DNA from: Litomosoides sigmodontis
Taxonomy: Eukaryota; Nematoda; Chromadorea; Rhabditida; Onchocercidae
Direction of reading: 5' to 3'
NCBI GenBank assembly: GCA_963070105.1
Contig: OY718804.1
Coordinates: forward strand, 310,001 to 374,000
DNA: 64,000 nt
Shown here: positions 11,201 through 25,998 of the stretch, in pieces
Numbering within the stretch: position 1 is the first letter of the stretch
Layout of the letters: each line of letters begins with the position of its first letter
Position numbers and translations under genes: made by a program
The notes under the pieces: generated by a model
What the model was told of the DNA's origin: nothing
The model's database searches: none
Seen by the model: only the letters and a program-made list of their open reading frames with translations

Positions 11201-14155
11201 AAATATTTCAAGGAGTCCAGGGAGAGTTTTATCAAATTTCAATTGTAAACCTTGTGTACGGCATACGGAATCCCTACTTGTCAAATAAAAAAAAGAAACA
11301 AGCGTAAACTCAAACTCATTTCTGGATGAAACATTCATGAAGATTATTTCAACTAAATTCCATTTTTTGAGACTTATCGTAACTCTCGGGAAGTTGACAT
11401 TCGCTTCGTAAGAAAGTAACACCCAGAAACGATTCAGTGATGCTTTTCCGAAACTATCAAAAACTTAGGGACTTTCCTCTGTAAAAGAATTCGGTTAAAA
11501 AATTATCGTGAAAGTTCGCCTTGCTTGAAAAAGAAGGTAAATAATGAAAGCTAAACAGATGCTGTAATCCTCAAATTCAATAGCATAAAAATAAACTTCT
11601 CAAACCCAAACGCAAAACAAATTCAAAACTCAACATAATCGTAACTAACACAACGAAGCAGAAATCCATACGATGTACGAAAATTTCGAAATTAAATAAG
11701 CCCAAAATATTCACCATTAACAACCTCCCCGTACTCCAGAAGCTCGAAAAAGCATCACTTTAGATAAATTAAAAGCATTAAAACTAAACAGCATTACCAA
11801 AGATAAAAACTCAAACATACTGGATATATAAAATCATTGAAAGGAACAAAGGGTACTATAGCATAGGGAAAAGCAGAAGACTCCAAAAACGAAGTCAGAA
11901 AAATCGGAACCTTATTAGAGAATTTCCATCTAATAAAATCCACTGAATCAAAACGAACAATGGGAGAAAGAGGGAAAAATGGTACCCCTCTCCGACTTAC
12001 TTCAACTTATCCCTATTCGCTGCAATAAAGCTGGTCTGCTTATACCAAACATCTAACAAAACACAGTGAAACGGTAAAATCGCATTTAGTCCAAAAATTT
12101 TTAAATTATTAGAGTCCAAGTCAAGGCAAATTAAATTTGAGCTGTTTTTTATTCCATATTTGAACGCCAGTGAAACAAAATGGAGACCAGCTTTGACTTA
12201 TGTACGTACACCTTTCAATACGCCACGCGCTTTCTCAACTTCGTTCAATTCCAATTCTTTTTTGCAACAGTTATGAATTTTTACTCACGAATCCCTTAAT
12301 CAGTAAGTCGGAAAAGAGGTATCGGGTTTCTGTGCCACCCTAAATGTAAATTTTATTGGCTGTAATTTTTTTCTTTGCCTGTAATAAGCAATTAATGTTA
12401 ACAACATTTGCTGATATATAGAACAAATTATGCTGTGACATCAACTTTTCCCAAAATATCTACTTATCAGGGGAAAAAATCCGGATATCACTAGCAAATT
12501 ATGGTAATCATGGAGAAATTAGGAGAAGTTGCATATTATTATTCTAGCAAACTTCATCACTTACACTGCAGAAAAACACAGTTGGTCGGAAGCTTCCGAG
12601 AGAAAAAGGATGCAAAACATCAACAACTGGATTTAATGACATATTAAATAACATTTTCCCATTTTGTCTTCAATTTTCTTTCGATAAAGAGAAGCTTCCA
12701 AGCAATGTTAAATCCAAAACTCACATTTCGAAAGAGGATAAGTGCAAATTTAACTTTTACATCTCTTCCGTTTTCACAAACTTCGCACTTACTTGAACAC
12801 GTTGGAAAAGGTAACAAAGAAGATATTTACCTTACGACATAGTGTAGGCCATTTTCGATGAAGTTCCTTAGCCCACTGTCGATATGATGGTGAGTTGATG
12901 GATTCAAACTTGCCATATTCCGGATCGAAATCGCTTGGTTCACAAGTATCTAATTCACCACCTGGCTCATCAAAATGACTTTCAACAAAACGCCGCAGTA
13001 GGTTCTCATCAATTTGACCTGATGCAATTAGCTCGTTCCAATCATGCAATGTTGTTTCTGCAAAAAGGTTGCAAATTTGAGATTTTCATCAATTTATCCC
13101 TCAAAAATCAGAATAAAGGTACGAAGGTGATAATGAATATATCACCCATATTCCGGATAGAATTGGTTCACAAGTATCTAATTCGCCGCCTAGCTCATCA
13201 AAATGACTTTCAACGAAGCAAATGAATCGATTTTTTAGAAAAACATAAACGCATGAAATCTGATCAGTCTTAGTTTCACTTAATTACCAATTCGAAGTTC
13301 CGATTAATTACGTGTGCTTTTATATCGTCCTACATCCCAAAACACACCTTTAACGATGTCGACTTTGAGATAGAATGAAAGGTAAGTGCGTTACTGAATT
13401 AGATCTCTGATATGTTACACTAAGCATGTTTATTATGTTACCCTGATACTAATCTATTCATCTCTACTCTATCTCTTCTATAATCTTTCATTTCAGACTT
13501 GCATATCACGAAAAAGACGATATATCGACACAACCTGATGGATAAAACTTCTATATAGACTTAAATACAAGGAAAAGACTGCAAGGCCTCATAAATCCTC
13601 AAAGCAATTGCTCATATAATTTCATTTTTCACAATAGGAGAACAATTAGTGGTACACTGTGAGAGTATTATCAAGTAAAATGCCATAATGTCCGAAAAGC
13701 TTGCATATTTTTCCTCCTGAAATTGGACGATTCGAACCCACCGTATACCTACGTCCCTTACCATATCATACTTTAAGGTTATGGTAGTAAAGGAATGGGC
13801 CAAAAAAGCTCGTAGACTACATCAAATTCGCCGTAAAAGACTAACCAGCATCAGTTTTGAGTGGCATATCGACGAAATGTTTGCAGTCGTGGAAGATTTT
13901 AGCTTTTTGGACCGCTTCAAGAAGCGAACCACCACAATAGATCTCCTTCATCATCTCCGATTTAATGGTTCCTGTTGTCGGTGCAAATGGTGTCGAAACA
14001 CCGAATTTCCGAGATATCGGGGCATCTCTGGTATCGTTGTTGATGGTTTGGGCTTCGGTGTCAGCTGATGTTTCAGCGGTTATGGTTGTTGCTGTTGTTG
14101 TCGTTGTTGCTGCTGCCGTGGTGGTATTAACCGCTGTGGTATCAATGACAGTCAT
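8203..14155 (-). CDS. Trehalase (alpha,alpha-trehalose glucohydrolase, GH37)
   Basis: Hydrolyses trehalose to two glucose; trehalose is a main nematode sugar reserve and stress solute. Exons (minus): 13846-14155, 12831-13057, 10103-10296, 9792-9959, 9457-9690, 8981-9246, 8449-8702, 8203-8367; all junctions are in phase, giving about 605 residues. Both family signatures are present: [14 protein letters not shown] near residue 203 and [10 protein letters not shown] near 499. GRDFSSRW near 356 holds the expected catalytic acid Asp (about 358), and [15 protein letters not shown] in the last exon holds the catalytic Glu region. The core starts at [12 protein letters not shown]. The N terminus is uncertain: the first in-frame Met gives a Thr-rich tract (about residues 6-30) and no signal peptide. 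The frame stays open to about 14310, so an unseen upstream exon may supply the true start and a secretion signal. It is one of several trehalase paralogues usual in nematodes. Confidence 0.93.
13146..13219 (-). pseudogene. Decayed duplicate of trehalase exon 2 inside the adjacent intron
   Basis: This 74-base stretch repeats most of exon 12831-13057 (its part at about 12911-12990) in the same orientation, with several substitutions and a net 5-base deletion. Read on the minus strand it still gives [17 protein letters not shown], one residue differing from the exon (Leu for Pro), then loses frame at the deletion. It lies in the intron upstream of the parental exon. It is most simply a partial tandem duplication that is decaying. 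Confidence 0.85.
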
Positions 14156-15153
<998 letters not shown>

Positions 15154-16130
15154 ACACACCAGTTCAATGCTTTCTTTTTTCGTTTGAATTATTGACTCTC
15201 CCCTCTCTCCCCGCTACCTCTTTTTTCTTTTCGATCTCGAGTTAGTGCGTTTCTCATTTTCTCCTCTCCTTCTCTCTTTCATTTATCCTTTTTTTCTTTT
15301 ACGCTTATTCCTCTTTTCATCTCAGTCCTTTGTCTCTCCACTCTCCTTCCTCTTCTTCACTGCTTCCTTCTTCCTTCCTCGTCTGCGGCTCGTTCTTTTC
15401 CATGCTTTACATTCTCCTTGGACGACAGGAAATAAGCTTTCTGCTAATTTCACGCTAGTCCTACACACCTTCTGGGTAGCACAGGTAGCAACGGATAGTT
15501 GAAATCCGAAAAGAGCACGATTAGTTCTACTGAGGTCCATTTTATTTTCACCCCTCAATTCAGTGCTAGGATTTTGCTTCGACGGCCATGTAGCTTAATG
15601 TACGCGTTCTTTCAATGGAACGGGTCGTTTCTCTCATTCATTTCAAGAATGGCGGTCGGTGGCAGTGGTGACAGTAACAATAATTATAGTAATAACGAAC
15701 GTTTCACCGCGTCCGATCATTTTCACGTAGGCGATGAGTCGAGTGTCGAATGCATAAGGTTTCGTCTTTCGACGGATGGAAAGCATTCAGTGCGGGAGTG
15801 AGTGCCATCATGTAGTGAAGTGGAATTGGATGGATGGGGAAGGGGCGACGAGTGAGAAGCTGAACTGGAAGTAAGAGGGGAAGGAAGTGGAGGAGAGAAG
15901 GAGTGAAAACAAATTTGATTAAGCGGTCCACACGACAGTCCTTTTCGGTTCTCCTTTTCCTCTTTCTTTTGGAGAGACGGGGAAGTGAAGAAGAAAAAGG
16001 AGCCACTTTGCAGTCTCGACTTCGAGCTCCTCCTGTGGGCTTGTTGGAGTGAAGTAAGAGGTGGCAATCTTCACAAAATCTCCTACACTTGGAGGTCACT
16101 CACTCACAGTCGTAGACATGTGAACGCGAC
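15154..16130. other. Pyrimidine-rich then purine-rich intergenic segment
   Basis: 15175-15420 is C/T-rich on the plus strand. 15840-15990 is G/A-rich. The overlapping open frames on the minus strand (15704-16099) are Ser/Arg/Leu-rich, lack recognisable domains and overlap each other, so I treat them as compositional. No gene called. Confidence 0.45.
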
Positions 16131-18353
16131 CTTTTTTTGCAATTAATCTTCACACACTCATCCAATTAGGGTCGTCAAGAGCAATATTTCTGCATAAATG
16201 TTCACGTTTCACCAGAATTTATTTCAAATTCTTCTGGGAAAGTAACTTTTTTTACTTCAAAAAAATGCAAAAAAACTTCGGCTGAAAAGAACATGCAATA
16301 CGAATATCGTCAAAGTTATCGAGACAGGACGGATTAGATTGCATCAGAAAATAACATCATATCAAATGTTTAAAAAAACCGGCTTTTAAGAATTCAAAAA
16401 AGTGATGTGCAGGGCAGGAACCGATATTGAAAACAGGTTGTTTGGATAGCAATTATCTTAATTAGTATTTCGATTTATGAAGGGATTGTTGTTAATTTGG
16501 CTGGTTAAATTAAAAACAACAATGCCAAAATGCTTATGACCATCGAGGAAACTAATGAACACAAATTATTTTGTTGTTCAGAAATTCGCAGAAGATCTTG
16601 CAAATGTAAAAGTTTGCGCTGTTCCCATAACAGTTCTCATTCATGATGGACGAAATGTGAAAATTAGTACATTCTTACTTAATAAATTCATACTCTACTA
16701 GCTTTCCATCCGTCCGCTGCAATCCAGTCGTCATTTGCGAATGGTTAGTGCGCCGAAAACTTAATTCAAGTGTGAAACTTCCTTCCCTATCAGTTCACTA
16801 ATCCGAACCTTTCAAGTAGCTTTTGAAGCGGTTCGCTTTACATCATTAAACATCAAGCGAAGCGGATGCTTGCTTTTTTACTGAAAAAGAAGTTTCTTTC
16901 TGCCATTCTTCCAATTTTAAAAGGAAGAAATAAGAAAAAAAATAGGAGGAAATGTGGAGCGTGGAAACTCGAAGAAAATACATTCACTCGCTATAATTTA
17001 TGCTAATTAGTTGAGTGAAAGATAAAATGCCATTTTCGCATGTTATCCGAGAACTATCAATTTATCGCTTTTCCTCTTCCTCTTATCATTTCTGTTATAT
17101 GTTGAAAATTCATGTCACAGTTGTTTGTATTATTTGCACAGATGAAACTTTCGTTTTTAATGAACGGTCACTTAAATTTCGAGATGAGCGAACTATGGTA
17201 TAATTGAAGAAAGACTGGTGGCAGTATGTGTGCGATGCATTATGCAGTCAATTCTAATTTGAAATTTCACATCGAAAGTGTAAAATTTTTGGAGATAGCA
17301 TTGTTTGACTAAAAAAACAGCAAACGAAAAAAGAGCGAGAACGACGGAAATTAAAATGAAAGCAAACTAAACAGTTTCATAACTTCAAATTTACAGTGTG
17401 CAAGAGCACAACGAGGATTTGTTGGAAGTAAGTCTATTCATCTGTCGCCCGCTCACTCATTCACGTGATGAATCGAATTGTTTGTGCAGTGAGTTTCACA
17501 TGAATTTCCCATGCCCAATCACGTGAATTCAAATGAATTGTGTTGATGGAATTTATGAGTAAAATGGATCAGTTCAAACCAACAATTTCTCTTTTTCTTT
17601 CTTTTGCTCTTTTCCTCTCTCTCTCTCTCACTCCCTTAGAAAGAAAGAGAAAGGGTTGAGGAGCTTACAGTTGCAACATCAACTTATTCGGATGAGATAA
17701 ATGGACAGATAAAGTGGCTAAACTGATCCAGTGATGGACAGATGAAATGACTGAGTACGGTGAAACGAAACATTTTTCAAATTATTCAAGGGAAGAAAAA
17801 ATTTTGCAAAAATTTTTTTCGTCCTTTTCTCTCTCACAGAAGTGGGAAAGTTGAAAAGTTGGTGGATTACGCTAAGAAATGTTCAATTACTTAATTAATT
17901 ACAAATGAAATTTTACGAGTTGCAATTAATCATTCATTTAAATTAATTAAATGATGGACATTTTTGGGACAGGCACTCAGCAGCATTGAGCTAGGAAATG
18001 AAATGTTAGAAGAAATTAGAGTGTGAATATCCAATTAAGATATTCAGATCTCAACGTCCTCATTAAATAATCACTGACCATGACACTTTATGATTGATTA
18101 ATTGATTCATTTTTTATTATTCGTCTTCTTTAGCAAATGGGCGAAATTACTCGGCAAAAAATAACTGAAAAATGCTTTACAGCCAGAGAATTTATGAATT
18201 ATTCTGAAATTATGAAAATAATCTAAGATGTGAATTTTGCGATAGCAATTTGGAAATATTTAAAATGAAAATACGAATTACTTTTTTTCAAATCGGAATT
18301 GTTATAATGAAATGTGCAACATTACACACTGCGCGATGGAAAGCAAGTAATTG

Positions 18354-18403
18354 AATTTTAACTTCAATAATATTACATACAGTAATATTGTTGAAGTTAA
18401 ATT
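18354..18403. repeat. Near-perfect inverted repeat (hairpin), 22-23 bp arms, 5-base loop
   Basis: Left arm 18354-18376 and right arm 18382-18403 are reverse complements except for one extra base and one T that would face G (a wobble pair in RNA). The loop is ATACA. The arms are AT-rich. It could be a small miniature inverted-repeat element, a structured RNA, or a chance palindrome in AT-rich DNA; no flanking target-site duplication is obvious. Confidence 0.8.
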
Positions 18404-21400
18404 GGTTGAGAAATTAATAATTGGCTGGGAGTAATCAGATTATCAAATGTTATTATACCTTATGATCCACCGATTAGTTTACACCTTGATCGAGCCAATA
18501 AATTGATAACTTAAATTTTGACTAACCCCTATGTTTATCACAATTGTCGTCATCTTTCGCATTATCTCCATTATTAATAATATCCATGCTGAGCCTAGCA
18601 GAAAGTACGATAATCGTTATTTCCACTCGTTACCATGATTTCCCTTGCTTGCCATTCTTCTCTGACAAATATTCCTGCTTGCTCTTTTCACACAATTTTT
18701 AGATTCATTGTTCTCATTACCGTAAATATTATTGACCGTATTATCAACTTACTGTAAATATCATCCTAATTTATGGTCTCTGAAATCATTCCACCTTTTT
18801 TTTTATACTTCCCTCTCTGCTTTGCATTTTTCGAAATTGAAATTTTCGCGTATTTCATTTCCTTCCAAATCGATTGTTAGTTTTCTGAATATCTCCAATA
18901 ATTTAGTCTGTGCATCTCTCCTTACATCAAAATATCTTTAGTCCATCCTTGAATCGTTTCAGGTGACTGACTAGAATTTTCTGGAAAATTGCCTAATAGC
19001 TCAAAAACGATTTTGCGGAAGAAATATCACCCAATTTTATCACACAAACATTTTGCATTGCGGTGAGATCAATGGCAAATTGTTCATTTTTTTCAAAATT
19101 TTTTCATACCATTTTTTCCAAACAAAGTTTTCAATTGACTCGCATATAACAGCAATAAATTTTGCATAAAATATTAGATAATTTTCAGGTCTTATTTGTT
19201 CCAGAACGTTACGGAATTAATTAATCGAAAAGGGGAGGAAAATGAAAATCGATTTATAAATGCAAAGGAGTATTAAATGCTTTATTAAAAAATTCGAATT
19301 AACCCATGTGCTAGCTATTGCATGGAATGGAATTAGAATAGAATAGAGTGGATGGAATGGAACAGAATACAATGTTTGAGTGTCATAACAAAAAAAGATT
19401 TTCCATTAAAAATAATCGAAAAAGTTAAACTTTGAGATACACGAAGGAATGATGAATCTCCTCCGCCTCCCCCCAGTCTTCTCCATTTGTTTCTACGACC
19501 GACCGATGGAGGGACCAACCACAAATTACCTGTGAATTTCTCTTCTCGTCCTTTGTTATTGTGTGCAAGAATCTCATTCCAAATTATTATCCATTTTCTC
19601 TAGCATTTTCATTTGCCATCTTTCTCTCCACTTACCTCACACTTATCTCCCTCTCTCTCTGTCACCTTTTAAAAAAGGTCATTACATTTAAGGCTAATTA
19701 GTATCATTGATTAAATTTCAAATCTAAAATTTAAAAACGTTTAGCAAGTAATACCTTTCTTTGCACTTGTCAGAGAATTGTCTATACTTTAAGCCGTTGA
19801 AAAACAAATTTAATTTCCAATACCCAAGAAGTTTCCATTTTGTTTCTAATCGCTTTTCTCTGAAAATTCCATTTCGCATTACTTTCACCTTCAACCCTTC
19901 AACCTTTTTTCTCCCACAGATCGATTAAGTTGTAATGAAAATTTAAATTAATTTAAAAGAAGATTTACATCGGCATGGCTGAAGACTTGTAAGAAATGAT
20001 GATTTGAAACTGCCTATCATTTCAATAATTTGAAATTTAAGAAAATTTCCAAAATTCAGTCGAATTACTTCATCGTTCAAGTTGGATTACATGCTTTTCT
20101 TTAAGTAATACTTCAGGAGGTCGGTCAGCCGTCGCGAACTCCTCTTCCTCAAGCATTACTTAACATTCCCAAACACAAAACAGTAAACATTTATATTGCA
20201 ACGGTTAATTGTAATTAATTGATGGTAAACAAAGCAAGCGACGTGCTGTTGTTTTTTTGTTTCGTCGATTTGTTCAACCAGCACATAATAGGAAGCGTTT
20301 GTTTATTGGCAAAGTTATGAAATACTCCGCAGCTTCCTGTTTTTCTCGTTTCCTTTACTTTCTGCCCTTTGTTTTCCCCTTTCCCTTCGATGTATTATTA
20401 CAATTATACTCATCAAATGATCGTCTACCAGGAATACAGTACCAGAACGATGAAACGTGCCGTAAGAAGTAGAATGTCCACGTCAAATAATGACCGTTAC
20501 TGATCACTCATTGTTTTGTACTTTGGAAAGTCCTCATTTAGGTATAGAAATTACTAGTTCACGCATGTAGCGTAGAGGAGGAAGGGGAAAAGAGGTCGAT
20601 TATTTTAATGATAATGAAATCATCGTTTACGTGACAGAACGGATCGATGGATATCAAATCTCCTGTGTTCTGAGGAGATTTTATCACAATAAACATCAAT
20701 TCACGTTTTTCAAAAAGCAAGAAGAGGGAAATCTCTGACCACTCACTGGCCAACTGAGAAAGAACATAGTGATAGTGATTTGTTTACCAGAACTTAATCT
20801 TCATTTGAATTTGATTTTAATAAAAATTTTAATTTGCCATCCTAGTAAAATTCGATCACTTTTGAGTTAGCATCGGTTACGCTAGAAATAAATATTAGCA
20901 ATAACAGTTAGTTAACAAATTAAATTATTTTGCGCAAATATAAAAGAGTATTACGAAAGAGAATTTGGAAATGACGCAGTGAAGTGCTAATGATATTATT
21001 ACAATAAGGCTACGACTGAAAGAAACTAGCCAATTCAAAAAATTTTCAAATTTCAAAAAATTGCTTGATTGCAATTGAAAATTGTTTTCAGAAATAGTTA
21101 GAAAAACCAGAATTAGTGCTTTTTACGATACTTTAAAAAAAGATGGAGGGAGAGTGGAAGAGAAAAAAGGATGACTTCGTGACAGTTATGTATACTGCTT
21201 TTTTCTAATGACATTTTCTTCAACAAGCCGATCAATTAATTTTCCTTACACGTTCGCCTAATTAGTTCACTTTTTAATTTCTACTTGCAGCCTTGCAGTG
21301 TCGGAGTGAATTGGTGTTGCAGTTGTAATAGTTTTTTAAGTCTTTTTGAAAGGATTTTAGGGTTTCTTTCAAAATAGGTGTTAATTCGTCGTCAACCTGT

Positions 21401-24400
21401 TAGCAATGCGATTGCACAGTTAACTTGGTTTCTCCAGGAAGAGCTGTGAGAAATTCAATTCACTCTCAATAGGTCTATCAGTAATTGAGTTGTGATTTGA
21501 ATTTTATTGAGCGACTTTGTTTTTACGGATAATTTATAATTCGTTGGATCACATTTGTTGAATTCCTCAACAAAGCAAAGAACTTAAATACAAACTTTAG
21601 AGGGTTATTCCTGAAGCTGAGTTGCTTTATCAAAATCATAACTGCAAATTAAAGCATTCGTTTATAAAATTTTGATATGTTTTTAAAATTGATTTCAGTT
21701 AAACATAAGTTTTAATTAGTCCAAAACAAAGAAAGCTGCTATCTGGCCTGGTTGCTCGAAAGTGTTTTCCCACTATCGAGAAGAGCTGCAGGAAGAAGTC
21801 AAACGTTTGCTTGAAGCATTTCAAAGTATCATCATAAAGCATCAGGCACTTTACGTGTCGCAACTTTGGATTTACTGATTTGCACCTAACTGAAGGAAAG
21901 GTTGTGACTCAGTCGATTCGATTCATTTTGTTTTATTCCATGTGAGACCGATTACTGATTGAACAATGATTGATATGGTGGGATTGGATAGCACTGATTT
22001 CTTTTGTTTCTCGATAACATTTTGCTTTCACCTGCAATTCTTGAAGTTTATTTTTTCGATTTAGTAAATTCAAAATAAAATTCTGGAATTTGTCTCATTG
22101 CTGAACGTTTATACAACGCTGTAAAATGAAATCGATATCGATATGATTGATTTGTTATAAAAAAAGTGTGAAATTAACAAAGTTGTGGACCATATAAAAT
22201 AAGCAAAAAATAATAACAATGAAATAACAGACAGAGATATGTTGAAGATTGAAATACTTCCTTGAACACTTCCCCATGATGGTATATTACTTTCCACAAA
22301 TTTAAAATGCGTAACTAGTTACTAAAAACTTGAAAACAGTAATGCATTATGTGATGGTGAATAAAAAATTTTCACGACTTCTCAATTAATATTTCAAAGC
22401 ACGCCGCCTGTCATTAAGTGATACTAAAGATGAAAGGAGAGCGTCCGAGAGGAATCACAAGGATTTCTCATTTCTAGAAGTAAAATGAAGTTGGAGAAAG
22501 TCATTGGAAATACAATAATTCCCTCATTTGCCCCCTTCTTGCATAATCTTCCGATATCGTTCCTCCGTGTTTCTTCTCAAAATGTTTTTAAGCAATTATT
22601 CTAAAACATTGCTGACCTTAAATAACTGAAATGCATTGTTTTATTGATCGAAAAATCGCTAATACAACCAAATTACGATTCGTTCTTCTAAACAAATGGG
22701 AAAAATTAAAATTAATTAAAATTTTCAAAAAATTATCGATAATAATTAAGGCAGCAAACAAACGAGGATTATAGCAAATATTTGAGAGATAACTTCTTGA
22801 ATTAAAACTTTGATTTCGCCCTCCTCAAAAGCCAGCAACCTTGTGTTGAGTGATAGGAACGTTATCATTCAAATCGTTCCATGTCTTACGATTTTACAAT
22901 ACTGCATGGGATAGGATGAAAAATTTCAAGCACAATATCTTTGAAGATAATCAATAATTTGACTTCCCTTTCACTTCATTTTCAAACATTTCATAATTTC
23001 TGGATCAAAAATTCAGGTATTCCATGCTTTCTTGTCGATTACTAATTAATAACTAGAATTTTGTTACATACGGAATTGTTTAACTCTTTTAGTGCATTTA
23101 AAAAAAGTTGAAATTTCGAAGCACAAGATAAGCAAGGCATATGAAATCGTCGAATCAATCGATCAGCAGTAATCTAAATTTCTTATAAATTGATTGAAAG
23201 GAAAGTAAACAAATGAGAAGAGATGATACCATAGGAACAAGTCATTTCTTTTTTTTAAATCCTTTTCAAATTTATTATTAAAAAAATTTTTAATTGCGTT
23301 GTTTTTTCTAAATTTTCACGCAGCTTATCTGCCAATTCCTCACCAACCATACCATTTGCATTCAACTTCAAATCAATACTTGCGTGATGACCTTTGAACC
23401 GGAAGACGGTTGGGCGTGCGGTTGGGCGTGGAAATGTGCTTGTGCGGGAACAAAAAATGTCAGTTCTTTAATTACAACATTTGAAATAACTTTTATTTCA
23501 TAGCAAAATCTATATGCAAAAATACTATATGACATTTGCGCTTGACAAGTAAGCAGTGCAAGTGATGGGTGTCCAAGCTTCATCGCATTCGCCGTCAACG
23601 AATCTTGTGTCGCATTTGTGATTGCCAGTCAAACTGATTTATCATTCCAAGCGCAGCGCACTGCGATGAGAGCATATCGTGGTACCATTTAGTTCATCCA
23701 TCGTTCGAGAACTGCTTCAGGCAGTAGGAACTGGCAAGAACCGAAAGGGGGAAATTTCAGGGATATACAGAAGTTCTAGACGTGTTCCATGCATGTAAAC
23801 CTATTTTTATTTTCCTTCACTTTGCTCATCTTCCATTTATGCCGTGAAGGCGTAGTGAATACCAGTTTTCCTAAATCATTAATTTTTTCTTTTTCAAAGT
23901 TTCAACGATCACGACAGTCATGCGCGCACAGTAACATGTGATTCATTCTGCAATAATATCAAAAGCTTTCTATGGAATCATAAATCAATGAGGAAGATTG
24001 GTTCCACCTGAATTTTTCTCACATATTGTTAGCATGGAAACGCTAGTACAGCGACCCTTAATAAGATACTGTACTTGCAAATACAGTATGATAAACACAA
24101 GCATTGCAAGATTAAGTGATTAATTCAAGTAAATGATCATTCCATCATCACTTTCACCTACTATAATCATCTCTTCACGTCGGCATTATCACTTTCACAT
24201 CTCATGAGTGCACCACAACTTCCCACTCAATCGGTCGCAAGCTTTGTCCTTTCGATTAATTCCAATTGAGATGCTATAAATCGGCACTGCGAATTCAAAT
24301 AAAGAAGGCTTTGATTGAAGTGTTGTAAATGAGGAAGCGTTGGCTTTCATGCCAGTTAGCTGTTTCGGCGGCGAAGGCTGAGATGGATCGCTTGAATATC

Positions 24401-24468
24401 TATCTATCTGTCAGTGAATTGAATTTCGCAATGGCAAAGTGTCACAGCGTTTGTTATCTGAGGAGTGA

Positions 24469-24506
24469 TGGCGGTGGCGGTGGCGGTGGCGGTGGCGGCG
24501 GCGGTG
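24469..24506. repeat. (GGTGGC)n microsatellite
   Basis: A GC-rich tandem run of GGT/GGC triplets in otherwise AT-rich DNA. Read forward it would code poly-Gly, but the surrounding frame has no other coding character. Confidence 0.9.
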
Positions 24507-25342
24507 CTGCGTGGAGGAGCGGCGCAAGTGAGGCTAGCATTACTCACCTGAAAGTTGGCTTGAGGAATAAGATTTGCATTACAAAGCAGGCTGATGAAGG
24601 TTCCCTACCTCTCCGAGGTTGTAATATACAATAATATTAACAACCCACAACTGGTTTCATTCATAATCATTTTGCTGTAATAATAATTCCTGCTAGTGTT
24701 TAGTGATAACTATGCAATCGAAATGTTTCATTTACCCGTCCTTCCTTTCAGTGTTATTTCCTCGGTGAAATGGTAAAAGTTTCTTGTTGTTTATGGTTCG
24801 CCCACCGACATTACTGTTTTTCCTGTCACTCCGATATCACTATCGATTGATTGCGATATGTTAACTTAACTTGCTAGGACTAACTTACAAGTAAGTATCA
24901 ATTATTGATTGAGTTGTGTTATTGATCGAGTTCCCTGCGGTTTCCTTTAAAAAAACGTTGCCTCTTTTGTTTCGTGCCTCTTATGCTACTCTCCAGTAGA
25001 GCCGAGCAATGGAATTTCCTGCTTTCTTGAGGATCTCATTTCACGGAGCCTAAGGCCCTAACATAGCCATGCCACTTAATGAACAGGCCAAAAGCTCTTG
25101 CATCCAACATTAACGAACTTGTTCATATTCGTTCATAGTGAGAGGTAATTCAATTTAAAAATACCTTGGCGTGAATGATGTGTGGAATTAATCAAGTGTT
25201 TAATATTAACTTCAATTATCCAGTGTAGGTTAGCTGAACTAATGAAATTTGCACTTTCTTTGGACTTTCTTGATTTGTTGCTAATAAAGGTAACATGTCA
25301 TGAAATAAATTATTTGAATCGAAAAAGCAAATTGGTCGATGA

Positions 25343-25368
25343 TCGATCAGTTTGACTGAACTGATCGA
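25343..25368. repeat. Short perfect inverted repeat, 10 bp arms
   Basis: TCGATCAGTT, six-base spacer TGACTG, then AACTGATCGA. It could be a paired binding site or chance. It lies about 650 bases upstream of the ML-domain gene. Confidence 0.7.
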
Positions 25369-25998
25369 GAATAATTAGTGTAATAAACAGCTGTTATTAG
25401 GAAGGCTAATATTTTATTTTAACAACTATTTCTATTTTATAAATATAATTCGTTAGCATGATTGCTTGTCGCTGTTAGCTCTGAGAGAAGTAAAAAAGAA
25501 AATGAATAGTAATAACTTTTCCCTCTCCCCTTTCCCCTCTCACCCGCTCACCCTCCTCCCACTACTACATTCCTATTACTGTTCCATTTCAATTCAACTC
25601 AAAAACAGACAATTGGAATTTGCATAACATAACATCGTTGACTATCAAATGAAAAAGCGAAAATGATATACAAAATTTTAAATTAAAACAATATTTTTTT
25701 GTTTTTTCTGTTTATAAGTGCTTTAAATGAAAGCACTCAACACATAAAAATGTTTAAAATCTTAAATTTTCAAGAGAAAAATTTTGAAATGAAATTCATT
25801 CTCAGAGAATTTTACACACCACTTTGCAATTTTATTTCTTGTTGATGGAAAAGTGTGAAAATATCATCCTCAGCTTTTTCTGCATGGAATACGCCACTAT
25901 TGTTGAAACAAATAAAATTAGTCAGTGCCGACATTCAAATCGAACTCCTACATCGCTGCCGATATTAAATGAATTTAATTCATTTCAGATTGTATAAA

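Larger units (their letters stand above)
16131..25981. other. Gene-poor AT-rich region of about 10 kb
   Basis: Only short open frames without coding character on either strand, many homopolymer A and T runs, and no tRNA-like arms. Contains the inverted repeats at 18354-18403 and 25343-25368 and the GGC-rich microsatellite near 24469-24506. Distal regulatory DNA or a noncoding transcript cannot be excluded. Confidence 0.45.

Noticed and set aside
13725..13800. GATTCGAACCC motif resembling a reverse-strand tRNA T arm
   Set aside because: The flanking bases do not form a T stem, and there is no matching acceptor or anticodon arm.
15704..16099. Overlapping minus-strand frames of 114 and 131 residues
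   Set aside because: Biased Ser/Arg/Leu composition in a GA-rich tract, no domains, no splice or trans-splice context.
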